Positions 34,788-42,347 of a stretch of 42,347 nucleotides of DNA are shown here, piece after piece; within the stretch, counting starts at the first letter, position 1, and every line of letters starts with the position of its first letter. A program made the translations under genes and the position numbers. The notes beneath the pieces were generated by a model. That model had not been told where the DNA came from. It ran no database searches and saw only the letters and a program-made list of their open reading frames with translations. The DNA comes from Gloeocapsopsis crepidinum LEGE 06123. GTDB lineage: Bacteria; Cyanobacteriota; Cyanobacteriia; Cyanobacteriales; Chroococcidiopsidaceae. The stretch spans positions 1 to 42,347 of the forward strand of contig NZ_JADEWN010000056.1 of NCBI RefSeq assembly GCF_015207655.1, given 5' to 3'.

Positions 34788-36062
34788 TTACCTTACTTGC
34801 GATGATTGAAGTGAAGGTAAATAATTATCTAAACGTGAAAAAACTTTTTGTTTAATGTATTTTATAAAACTTTTTCTATAGCTAACTACATCTTCATCTA
34901 CTTCTTGTAATCTTTCTGTGATAAATTGTAGAACTTGCTCTGCTCTATTATCCCAAGTCAAGTTCTGCACCTCTTGAAAAGCACATTCAGCAATAGTATT
35001 AGCTAGCACAGGATTTTCAAATAAGCTTAATATAGCTTCTTTAAAGGAAATAGGATCATCTGGCTCTGCTAGAATGGCATTTTGTTGATCTCTTGCTACT
35101 GTCATTATTGTTGGTAATGCTGAAGCTACAATTGGTCTTCGAGAAACCATATAGTCGAAAAGCTTAAGCGGACAAGTTGCTCCAGCTAAATCCCAATACT
35201 TACTTGTAGGAAGGATTAGTACATCTGCTGCATATAAGTAAGAAGCTAATTTTGTTTGATGTACGTGACCCACAAGCGTTATATTACTTAAGCCAATTTT
35301 TTGGCAAGCTGCTTGTACTTTCTGAACATCATCAGCCCATCCTCCAACAAGTACAAATTTGTACTCTGGAAGAAGACGAGCCGTTTCTAAAATTGTTGGA
35401 ATACCTTTATACTCGTACAAGTGCCCTGAATAGACAACTATTTTATCTTCTTGGTAAATAGATAATTCTTTTCGAGCTAATTGTTTATCTTGATAAGGTA
35501 GAAAGTTCTTCAGATCAACTGCATTAGCTGCAACTAGGATTTTGTTCTTAAGCAATCCATTGTCGATATAGTTTTCAGCTAACTGAGGCAAGGTAGTAAC
35601 AACACCAAGCAAGTTTTTATAAGCAAAAATTTTCTGATAAAAAGACTTTGATTCTTCTGGTATCGGTTCGTGCCACTCCCATAAGACAGGTACGCCAATT
35701 TTTAGTAAGATATCAGCAATAGCAGGAGTGCGAGTATATACAACAGAGGGGGATTTCAAGCAAGCATATAAAATAGCTACTTTATAAAAAATTTGATTTT
35801 CATAATTATGAGGAAACGGATACCTGAATTTGATGTGGATTGGCAAGCGTACAAGCTTAAATTTATGATGTAACCCGTACCAGTTTTGAAATTCTGAATT
35901 CATACCTTGAATAGCTGAAAAAGCATCACCAGCAGTAACTAGTTCAAAGTTTTTAATTTTTTGAGAAAAAGCCTGTGCCATTTTAGCAATTTGTACAGTA
36001 TGAGCCATCTTTGATGGCAAATTGCCTTTTGATAAATATATTAAGCTCTTCAATGTTTTCAT
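34788..36062 (-). CDS. GT4-family glycosyltransferase
   Basis: A 424-residue GT-B glycosyltransferase. The N-terminal domain starts KSLIYLSKGNLPSKMAHTVQIAKMAQAFS, the usual glycine-loop region. The donor domain begins near residue 207 with IVVYSGHLYEYKGIPTILETARLLPEYKFVLVGG and contains LVGHVHQTKLASYLYAADVLILPT, then CPLKLFDYMVSRRPIVAS with the donor-binding K/E-type segment. It probably contributes a sugar to a surface polysaccharide. It stands alone, away from the main polysaccharide locus and beyond the STAND gene, but a leader-like element (16 of 20 matches) lies 76 bp upstream of its start. A terminator follows its stop codon. Confidence 0.86.
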   Translation of the reverse strand: MKTLKSLIYLSKGNLPSKMAHTVQIAKMAQAFSQKIKNFELVTAGDAFSAIQGMNSEFQNWYGLHHKFKLVRLPIHIKFRYPFPHNYENQIFYKVAILYACLKSPSVVYTRTPAIADILLKIGVPVLWEWHEPIPEESKSFYQKIFAYKNLLGVVTTLPQLAENYIDNGLLKNKILVAANAVDLKNFLPYQDKQLARKELSIYQEDKIVVYSGHLYEYKGIPTILETARLLPEYKFVLVGGWADDVQKVQAACQKIGLSNITLVGHVHQTKLASYLYAADVLILPTSKYWDLAGATCPLKLFDYMVSRRPIVASALPTIMTVARDQQNAILAEPDDPISFKEAILSLFENPVLANTIAECAFQEVQNLTWDNRAEQVLQFITERLQEVDEDVVSYRKSFIKYIKQKVFSRLDNYLPSLQSSQVR

Positions 36063-36431
36063 TTTTTCTTAGAACTCAAAGATTAAATAAAAAATAGAAA
36101 AAGAAGGTTTTTGATATTTTATTAAAAACTAATTTATTGTAGTTATATAAAAGTTCAGCAGTTTGTCCATTTTACAAATTAAAATTTCCAAAAGAGTAGT
36201 CACTATCATTACTATTTTTATTGAGTGAGTCATAAAAAAAGATAATTTACAAAATTATTTTATGTAAAAGTAGAAAGATTAAAAAATCTACTGAAAAGCT
36301 ATTAAATTTATTTAATCCATTTTTACCTCTGATTGAATTAAGAACTTTACTTTCAAATTCCGCTGACAAACTACTGACTCATTTATCTTGGAGAGAAAAG
36401 CGTTTATTATAAATCTGGTATCTCTAAGTGC
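36063..36431. other. Divergent intergenic region
   Basis: About 370 very AT-rich bases between the GT4 gene (minus) and the pseudouridine synthase gene (plus). It holds the leader-like site at 36139-36158. No gene is seen. Confidence 0.5.
36139..36158 (-). promoter_or_regulatory. Probable variant leader element
   Basis: On the minus strand it reads CTGAACTTTTATATAACTAC, 16 of 20 matches with the first ten bases exact. It lies 76 bp upstream of the glycosyltransferase at 36062 and points toward it, closer than the strong copies. Confidence 0.35.
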
Positions 36432-37034
36432 ATGGGCAAGTATCGTTACATTCTGTTTAACAAGCCATATGGTGTTTTAAGCCAATTTACCGATAGTAGT
36501 GGCGCAGCAAGACATACGCTTAAGGACTATATCGCGGTTCCTGGAGTGTATCCTGTTGGACGCTTAGATTGGGATAGTGAAGGGTTGATGCTATTAACTG
36601 ATTGCGGACAGCTACAACATCGTCTCTCACATCCACAGTTTCAGCACCCCCGTACTTATTGGGTACAAGTTGAAAGAATTCCTGACGCTGCGGCGTTGCG
36701 TCAATTACAGCAAGGAGTCGTCATTAATAACTACCAAACGCGACCAGCATTAGTGCGTTTATTCGATCTTGAACCAGCGATTCCACCGCGATCGCATCCC
36801 ATTCGCTTTCGGAAGAATGTTCCTACCGCTTGGTTAGAAATGACACTGACAGAAGGTAAAAATCGTCAGGTACGCAAAATGACTGCAAAAGTAGGGTTTC
36901 CAACTTTAAGATTAGTTCGAGTGGCGATCGCTCACCTCCTACTAGGAGATCTTCAGCCTGGTCAATGGCGCTATCTGACTTCTGAGGAAGAATCTTTATT
37001 AAAACTGTGGCAGCAACCGCAGCAACGAAGTTAG
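36432..37034 (+). CDS. Pseudouridine synthase, RsuA/RluE type
   Basis: A 200-residue pseudouridine synthase lacking the S4 domain. The opening [16 protein letters not shown], the catalytic motif [14 protein letters not shown] (catalytic aspartate D46) and the C-terminal [26 protein letters not shown] are the standard signatures of the RsuA/RluB/E/F family. The short S4-less form resembles RluE, which converts a uridine in the peptidyl-transferase region of 23S rRNA to pseudouridine. The target base is inferred from length and similarity only. Two HIP1 sites and ordinary base composition suggest a resident housekeeping gene. Confidence 0.88.
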   Translation: MGKYRYILFNKPYGVLSQFTDSSGAARHTLKDYIAVPGVYPVGRLDWDSEGLMLLTDCGQLQHRLSHPQFQHPRTYWVQVERIPDAAALRQLQQGVVINNYQTRPALVRLFDLEPAIPPRSHPIRFRKNVPTAWLEMTLTEGKNRQVRKMTAKVGFPTLRLVRVAIAHLLLGDLQPGQWRYLTSEEESLLKLWQQPQQRS

Positions 37035-37187
37035 TATTATAGACTTTGATTACCTTATCTTCAAATTAGTCGCGATAACTAAATTAAATGCATAACTGCT
37101 TAGTAATTGTGGGCAGGAGCAACAAATTGTGGCAACTTGGAGGATGTAGCCAATGACATGCTATAGTGCCTCAAAGCTATTTGTAAT

Positions 37188-39107
37188 ATGCTGATTTGCC
37201 CCCAGTGTCAGTTTGAGAACCCAACCAACAACAAGTTCTGCCAACAGTGCGGTACTTCGCTTACGCATAAACCTTGTGCAAAGTGCGGCACAACTGTGGC
37301 ACTCAATCAAGAACGATGCCACAACTGCAATGCTATTACCGGAACGATTTGGTTAGCACATGCTCAAACATCTCAATCCTCGTTGATTTCTTCTACTGCG
37401 AGTGAGACGCCATGTCAAACAGACACCGTAGCAACTGTAGACGAAACCTCTGATTTAGCAGTACAAAATGTACCGCTTCCTGTTGTGCCAAAACTAGAAG
37501 TTGGGGCGTTTTTAGATCAACAGCAACGCTATCAAATCCTTGACTTACTCACAGCATCAGCAGACCAAACTGAAATTTGCTGGCGAGTTCTTGATTGTCA
37601 ACCATTGCAATTATCACCCCTCCTCGCAGGTGCAGCAGCCGTGGAAGAAGTTCCGGCGATCGCAAAAACTTATCTAACGCTACAATCACAACTCCAGCAA
37701 GTCGTTCCAGCGATTCATGATGCATGGCAAAGTGACGATGTAGAATTTGTGTTGATTGAGGATCGTTCTCATTGGCAACAGCTTGTAACTCTCTGGCAAG
37801 ATAACCAAACTTCTCCTCTGCAAATCTTGTATTGGCTGCACGAGATGACGCAACTTTGGGTAGCACTTGAACCTTGGCAATGTTGGCAAAGCTTGTTGGA
37901 ACTCGCTAATCTGCGGGTAGACGAAGATGGAGTACTTGCACTACAGCGCGTGTACAATAAACCCGATGCTGGAATAACACTGCACGACTTAGGCGATCTC
38001 TGGTATCAGCTATTTCAAGAGTCTCAACGAACTCAATTAGGCTTAGTAGTTGAATTAATTAACGCGCTACAAAGCCGTAGCATTCAATCGATAGACGAGG
38101 TGCGATCGCACTTAGAATCGATTGCTGCAGAATTTCAAGACCAGTTTGCCCCCGCAACAACGCCGTTAACTTCCGATTCTGCAACAACACTCGATGATGT
38201 CCAAAATGTAGGAGATACGCAAATTTATACTGAAAGCACGCCAACACTATTACTACCCGTAACATTATTTAGCTTAGAAGATGTAGGGAGTACAGATGTC
38301 GGTCGCCAACGCGAACACAATGAGGATTTCTTTGGTATTGAGACGACAATTCATAAACTTGATACTCCTGGCGATCGCACCCTGCAGGCGCGTGGGCTAT
38401 ACGTTCTTTGTGATGGCATGGGCGGACATGCTGGTGGCGAAGTTGCTAGCAAACTTGCAGTACATACTCTCAAACAATATTTTGAAAGTCATTGGCAATC
38501 CGATCGGCTACCCGATGAAAATACAATTCGCGAAGCTGTGCAATTGGCAAACCAAGCAATTTACGACCTCAACCAACAAGATGCCCGCGCAGGTGTTGGG
38601 CGCATGGGTACAACTTTAGTCATGGCTTTGATCCAAAATACTCAAGTTGCTGTTGCTCATGTTGGTGATAGTCGTCTTTATCGCCTATCACGTCAGTGTG
38701 GACTCGAACAAGTAACTACAGATCACGAAGTCGGGCAACGCGAAATTTTACGTGGGATAGAACCTGATATTGCCTATGGGCGTCCTGATGCTTACCAACT
38801 CACGCAAGCCTTAGGGCCAAGAGAAGCAAGTTATGTTAGTCCTGATGTTCAGTTTCTTGAACTCAGCGAAGATACATTACTGATATTAACCTCTGATGGT
38901 CTTTCAGATAATGACCTTGTAGAACATCACTGGCACACGCACTTAGAACCACTTCTTAGTTCAGAAGCAAATTTAAATCAAGGTCTTGCCAATTTAATTG
39001 ATTTAGCAAATCATTACAATGGTCACGATAACATCACAGCAATCCTAATTCGGGTAAAAGTTCGCCCGAAACGCGATGACGCAGAACCAACAATACCTTT
39101 AACTTAA
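37188..39107 (+). CDS. PP2C-type protein phosphatase with N-terminal zinc ribbon
   Basis: A 639-residue protein. Residues 1-50 contain paired CxxC motifs (CPQCQ, CQQCG, CAKCG, CHNC) forming one or two zinc ribbons. A long middle region (about 90-350) has no motif I recognise. The C-terminal PP2C Ser/Thr phosphatase domain (about 364-632) shows DVGRQREHNED, LCDGMGGHAGGE near 406-417, HVGDSRLYRLS near 490, LTSDGLSDN near 567 and GHDNITAI near 611, including the metal-binding aspartates. It should remove phosphate from Ser/Thr residues. The next gene encodes an FHA-kinase also carrying a zinc ribbon, so the two are likely opposing partners in one signalling unit. The start ATG lacks a strong ribosome-binding site. 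Confidence 0.9.
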   Translation: MLICPQCQFENPTNNKFCQQCGTSLTHKPCAKCGTTVALNQERCHNCNAITGTIWLAHAQTSQSSLISSTASETPCQTDTVATVDETSDLAVQNVPLPVVPKLEVGAFLDQQQRYQILDLLTASADQTEICWRVLDCQPLQLSPLLAGAAAVEEVPAIAKTYLTLQSQLQQVVPAIHDAWQSDDVEFVLIEDRSHWQQLVTLWQDNQTSPLQILYWLHEMTQLWVALEPWQCWQSLLELANLRVDEDGVLALQRVYNKPDAGITLHDLGDLWYQLFQESQRTQLGLVVELINALQSRSIQSIDEVRSHLESIAAEFQDQFAPATTPLTSDSATTLDDVQNVGDTQIYTESTPTLLLPVTLFSLEDVGSTDVGRQREHNEDFFGIETTIHKLDTPGDRTLQARGLYVLCDGMGGHAGGEVASKLAVHTLKQYFESHWQSDRLPDENTIREAVQLANQAIYDLNQQDARAGVGRMGTTLVMALIQNTQVAVAHVGDSRLYRLSRQCGLEQVTTDHEVGQREILRGIEPDIAYGRPDAYQLTQALGPREASYVSPDVQFLELSEDTLLILTSDGLSDNDLVEHHWHTHLEPLLSSEANLNQGLANLIDLANHYNGHDNITAILIRVKVRPKRDDAEPTIPLT

Positions 39108-39151
39108 TTTTTACTGCGATACTTTAATCTTTTCATCTTATCTTATTTGGT

Positions 39152-40354
39152 GTGGTCGCACTGTACTTATTAAATCCTCAACAAAAAACACCACTACAGC
39201 AGTGGCAGTTTGAAAATCAATCGCTAATTCGGATTGGTCGTTCTCCAGATAATGACGTCGTATTAAGTGACTTGATGGTTTCCCGCTATCATCTTGAACT
39301 ACAGCGCGTTCATACCGGACACCAAAGTGTGTGGCATTTGACTAATCGAGGAACAAATGGCACTTTTCTAGATGGTACTTTGGTGACACAAAGTTCTGTT
39401 GCTGATAATTCCATAATTCAGTTGGCGCGAGGCGGTCCTATCCTCAGATTTCAGATGAATCCACAAGGAAATATTGCTGCAATTCCTAGCTTGCGCTGCG
39501 ATCATAGCGGAAATTCGGCTAACAGCCTTTTTTGTAGTCGCTGCGGTCAACCTCTTACAGTTTTGCGCCAAATTCGACAATACCAAGTGCTACGTACCCT
39601 TGGACAAGGAGGTATGGGAACAACATATTTAGCATGGGATGCTACCAAAACAATCACCGAACATCCTCAACTTCTTGTCTTAAAAGAAATGAATGCGGAT
39701 ATGGCAAAAATTGCCAAAGCACGAGAGTTATTTGAACGCGAAGCGCGTACTTTAGCTGCATTACAGCATTCAGGTATTCCTCAGTATTATGATTTTTTTC
39801 TCCAAGATGGTAAGAAGTATCTAGCAATGGAACTGATCCACGGTCAAGATCTCGAAAGACTCGTACTAGAGCGAGGACCTGTAACTCCAGCACAAGCGAT
39901 CGCTTGGATGCTGCAAACTTGTGATGTATTAGAGTACATCCATACTCAAGATCCTCCTCTAATTCACCGTGATATTAAACCCGCCAATTTACTAGTACGC
40001 CGCGCAGACAACCATATCGTAGTACTAGACTTTGGTGCAGTTAAGGAAAGTAGTACAGCTCCGGCAACTCGGATTGGTGCAGAAGGATTTGCTGCGCCTG
40101 AACAAGAGCGAGGGCAACCATTAATTCAATCAGATCTTTATGCAGTAGGTGCTACATTAATTTTTCTACTGACTGGTGAAACTCCCTTTAAGTTTCTTAA
40201 ACAACGCGGTAGAGGATATCACTTTGATGTCTCTAGTGTCCCCACAATTGCACCACAACTGCGAAGAGTTATTGAAAGAGCAACAGATCCTACTCCCAGC
40301 GATCGCTATGCTACCGCCAAAGAACTCGCTGCTGCTCTAAAATCAGCGCGTTAA
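39152..40354 (+). CDS. FHA-domain Ser/Thr protein kinase
   Basis: A 400-residue protein with three parts. An FHA domain (about 20-95: IRIGRSPDNDVVLSDLMVSRYHLE and RGTNGTFLDG) binds phosphothreonine. A short zinc-ribbon-like segment lies near 114-135 (CDHSGNSANSLFCSRCG, with the first CxxC degenerate). A Hanks-type kinase follows (about 148-398), with glycine loop LGQGGMGTTYLAWD, lysine in LLVLKEMN, HRDIKPANLL near 271 and DFGAVKE near 292. All key catalytic residues are present. The start is GTG at 39152, 44 bp after the phosphatase gene, so the pair is very likely cotranscribed. It should phosphorylate Ser/Thr targets that the upstream phosphatase reverses. Confidence 0.9.
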   Translation: MVALYLLNPQQKTPLQQWQFENQSLIRIGRSPDNDVVLSDLMVSRYHLELQRVHTGHQSVWHLTNRGTNGTFLDGTLVTQSSVADNSIIQLARGGPILRFQMNPQGNIAAIPSLRCDHSGNSANSLFCSRCGQPLTVLRQIRQYQVLRTLGQGGMGTTYLAWDATKTITEHPQLLVLKEMNADMAKIAKARELFEREARTLAALQHSGIPQYYDFFLQDGKKYLAMELIHGQDLERLVLERGPVTPAQAIAWMLQTCDVLEYIHTQDPPLIHRDIKPANLLVRRADNHIVVLDFGAVKESSTAPATRIGAEGFAAPEQERGQPLIQSDLYAVGATLIFLLTGETPFKFLKQRGRGYHFDVSSVPTIAPQLRRVIERATDPTPSDRYATAKELAAALKSAR

Positions 40355-40369
40355 CTTGCGATAACAACC

Positions 40370-40588
40370 TTATTCTTCATCCCACGCTTCAACTGCTAAT
40401 AGCTCGCTGACAGGATCTTGCATCGCAAACCCGAAGTCCAATAATTCTTGTTTCCAGTAATGCCATTCATTTCCATACAATAGGGCAATTTTCCAGATGC
40501 TATCACTTGGTTTGAGGATATTTGATTCTACCAGCGATCGCACATGATGTTGCAACTTCACCATTGGGTGAATAACTTGCTGAGACAT
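40370..40588 (-). CDS. Small conserved cyanobacterial protein (DUF4327-like)
   Basis: A 72-residue protein beginning MSQQVIHPMVKLQHHVRSLV and containing KPSDSIWKIALLYGNEWHYW and an acidic C-terminus (AWDEE). From memory this resembles the DUF4327 family, found in cyanobacteria and of unknown function. It is soluble and helical. It is convergent with the kinase gene, ending 15 bp from that gene's stop. A HIP1 site lies inside it. Confidence 0.7.
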   Translation of the reverse strand: MSQQVIHPMVKLQHHVRSLVESNILKPSDSIWKIALLYGNEWHYWKQELLDFGFAMQDPVSELLAVEAWDEE

Positions 40589-40873
40589 AACCTCGATTTA
40601 ATGTTTAATAAAGTTTGGTCAATGCTCGATTAGAGAAGCGCCTTCAATTTGATTTAATCTGCAATGCTCTAGCTTCTCAAGCTCGAAAAGCACTTTCTAT
40701 TAATTTAGAGTACCACAAATATTTTTACTTGGTGTGTGTATTTTTCCCTGAAGTACGGTAATCACTACCATGTTTGTCTTGTGTCATCAAGCTAGGTACT
40801 AAGAGGTTACTACTTGCACAAGAATGGGTAGCTTAACAGTAGACACAATACATTGAGTAATAATAAAAGACTT

Positions 40874-41239
40874 ATGGATAAATATCAAAATAGTTCTCGC
40901 AAGCGTTTTCAGCGAATTATAACCTGGATATCGATTGTGGCTTTTTTTGGTTCAACACTATATGGTGCAATTAGCACTATTAACCATGCTTTGACTCAAC
41001 CTAGCTCGAATGCAGCAGTGTCGCCAGAATCACAACTGCAAGCACAGGCACAAGGATACGAAGTCGTTTTGCAACGAGAGCCAGAAAATCAAGCCGCACT
41101 CGAAGGATTAGCCTTGACACAGTTGAAGATGAATTCTGCAAATGCCGCGATCGCTGCATTGGAAAAACTTGTAAAACTCTATCCTGAACGCCAAGACTAC
41201 AAATCAGTGTTAGAGCAAGTCAAGCAACAGGGCGGCTAA
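40874..41239 (+). CDS. Membrane-anchored TPR-like small protein
   Basis: About 121 residues. A basic N-terminus (SSRKRFQR) leads into one membrane segment near 16-35 (IITWISIVAFFGSTLYGAIS). The rest is likely outside the membrane and contains a tetratricopeptide-like helical pair (YEVVLQREPENQAALEGLALTQLKMNSANAAIAALEKLVKLYPE), typical of protein-interaction scaffolds. I prefer ATG 40874 to the in-frame TTG 40853 because it puts the basic segment directly at the N-terminus. The partner is unknown. It is convergent with the interrupted transporter. Confidence 0.7.
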   Translation: MDKYQNSSRKRFQRIITWISIVAFFGSTLYGAISTINHALTQPSSNAAVSPESQLQAQAQGYEVVLQREPENQAALEGLALTQLKMNSANAAIAALEKLVKLYPERQDYKSVLEQVKQQGG

Positions 41240-41263
41240 AGTTATGCTTTAAGGTCTGGACAG

Positions 41264-41294
41264 GTAAGATGCCTACCCCGCATCGGCATTCTTA
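41264..41294. terminator. Possible weak hairpin between convergent genes
   Basis: GTAAGATGCC pairs with GGCATTCTTA with one bulged base across a loop of about ten bases. It sits between stops at 41239 (plus) and 41295 (minus). No strong T-run follows, so terminator function is only possible. Confidence 0.35.
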
Positions 41295-42221
41295 TTAAAC
41301 AACTACATCATGATCTGGCAAGAGATCCTCAATATTTCTCAAGACAGGAATTGCATAGCTACCCGTGCAAATTAACACAACAATAAATGAGAAAAGCGCA
41401 AATTGTAGCGCCATACCGCTACCTTGTTCAGTACCAAATATATTTCCTAAAAACGGTGCGAGTATTCCTCCAGGAAGCATCGCAGGTTCAAACACGCGGT
41501 CTGCTAGTGGACCTGCAATTAATAGCCCTAGTGATGATACGATCCCTATTAAAAACGAACTCGCAGCAAATACCCGTCCTTGTAATCTTGGTGGGATTTT
41601 GGAAAGCCAAATCGCATCTTCACAACTGTTAGCAGTCGGTTTCAGCAGTCCAGCACAGAAAAAAGTGGTAATCCAAATTGTTGGTACAGCGGCTAAACCT
41701 AGTAACGTCTCCAAACTAAAAATAATTCCTCTACCCCACAATACACCGCGAATTCGTCGCTTAGGACCTCCCCAAATTCCTAATGCGATCGCGCCAACCA
41801 GCCCGCCTAACCCCAATGCAGAAGAAACACTACCCAGAATCGCGGTGTTATTATTAGTACGAGCTAAAATAACAGGCTCAAGTAATGCGGCGTTATCAAA
41901 AAAGATAAAACTTAGTGTGAATAGTTGCAACATCGCTAGACTAGGGTGTTGCAAAAGATAGCGAAACCCAAACGTTAATTGTTGCCACGATCGCAATTTC
42001 GTCTCGTATTGCATCTCATCTTGGTTCACAGGTTGGGGAATATGCACAACCATGAGTGTACCAACAGCAATAATGAATGTCATCACATCCAGAACTAAAA
42101 TACCAGTAAGACCAACAAGCGGATACAGAATACCAGCTAAAGCAGGTGCAAAGACACCCGAACCAAAGCCTTGAATTGAACCCATTGCCCCAATGCGTAC
42201 ATAATGCTGCTTCGGAAACAT
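41295..42221 (-). pseudogene. MFS transporter, 5' end lost to an IS630 insertion
   Basis: The C-terminal part of a major facilitator superfamily transporter, about 308 residues from MFPKQHYVRIGAMGSIQGFGSGVFAPALAG onward, with many hydrophobic helices and a conserved loop region (LQGRVFAASSF). This resembles the enterobactin-exporter/macrolide-efflux-type MFS proteins, whose full length is about 400-430 residues. The missing first third would lie beyond the insertion sequence starting at 42222. The frame stays open through the antisense strand of the element to 42338, but those 39 residues are not transporter sequence. The ATG at 42221 sits exactly at the junction, so a truncated product is possible; function is doubtful. 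Confidence 0.85.
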
Positions 42222-42222
42222 A

Positions 42223-42347
42223 CAGCCTATTGCAAGTTTATGAGGTACAGTAAGAGGAGTACACAAATGAAGTCTAATGAAACCGTACTCGCTCGACTTG
42301 CGAGAAAAAATAGTTAAGGCATACACACAAGGTGACACCTCAATCAG
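42223..42347 (+). mobile_element. Right-edge partial IS630-family insertion sequence (5' end)
   Basis: The first 125 bp of an IS630-type element, inserted next to TA (42221-42222) inside the MFS transporter gene. It is the exact inverted copy of 1-125. The transposase begins at 42277 and reads out of the window. Both window edges being the same end of the element means two separate insertions of it, not the two sides of one insertion. Confidence 0.88.
42277..42347 (+). CDS. IS630-family transposase, N-terminal fragment
   Basis: ATG at 42277 opens the frame MKPYSLDLREKIVKAYTQGD followed by TSI, cut by the window edge. It matches the N-terminus typical of IS630 transposases and the start of their helix-turn-helix domain. 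It is identical to the fragment on the left edge. The catalytic DDE domain is outside the window. Confidence 0.85.
   Translation, partial: MKPYSLDLREKIVKAYTQGDTSI

Noticed and set aside
37549-38265. Several minus-strand frames within the phosphatase gene
   Set aside because: They overlap a coding region with clear zinc-ribbon and PP2C motifs and show no protein-like features of their own.
41365-41961. Long plus-strand open frame opposite the MFS gene
   Set aside because: It lies antisense to clear transporter sequence, has no recognisable motif and no ribosome-binding site; it is a shadow.
1-42347. Inverted terminal repeats of a linear phage or plasmid
   Set aside because: The repeat encodes an IS630 transposase N-terminus, is flanked by TA and breaks a transporter gene, so it is the end of an insertion sequence present twice.

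Overview
The window is cyanobacterial. The palindrome GCGATCGC (HIP1) recurs across it and is dense in the right third. The protein set also fits: an STAND ATPase with WD40 repeats, a zinc-ribbon PP2C phosphatase beside an FHA-kinase, and a small protein resembling DUF4327. I cannot name a genus.

Layout. (1) Both edges (1-125 and 42223-42347) are the same 125 bp in opposite orientation. Each is the start of one IS630-family insertion sequence, beginning next to a TA and reading outward into a transposase cut by the window edge. The right copy interrupts an MFS transporter gene. (2) From 587 to 28424 lies a large cell-surface polysaccharide locus. It holds six sulfotransferases (two of them a tandem duplication), seven glycosyltransferases (two a tandem duplication), three SAM methyltransferases, a CsaB-type pyruvyl transferase, a priming sugar-phosphate transferase, a Wzy/ligase-like membrane protein, a Wzz-like chain-length protein, an MsbA-type ABC exporter, a GH5 glycosidase and an alkaline-phosphatase-superfamily protein. 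An eighth glycosyltransferase sits apart at 34788-36062. Together they suggest a sulfated, pyruvylated and methylated exopolysaccharide, of the general kind described for the Synechocystis synechan (xss) locus. (3) 28425-30147 is a gene-poor, AT-rich stretch. (4) From 30148 rightward come a small hypothetical protein, the STAND-WD40 protein, the isolated glycosyltransferase, a pseudouridine synthase, the PP2C/FHA-kinase pair, two small proteins and the broken transporter. HIP1 density makes this part look like ordinary chromosome.

How it may work. A bactoprenyl-linked sugar is made by the priming transferase (15043) and extended by the glycosyltransferases. It is decorated with sulfate, pyruvate ketal and methyl groups, possibly flipped by the ABC exporter, polymerised by the Wzy-like protein under control of the Wzz-like protein, and trimmed by GH5. 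No classical Wzx flippase or outer-membrane OPX protein is visible here.

The most interesting signal is non-coding. A 20-bp element, consensus CTGAACTTTTCTGTATCGAC, occurs seven times, only between genes. It always points toward the next gene and always lies about 155-270 bp upstream of a start codon, at the head of nearly every transcription unit of the polysaccharide locus. It looks like a shared control element for the scattered operons, comparable in position to enterobacterial JUMPstart/ops leaders but unrelated in sequence.
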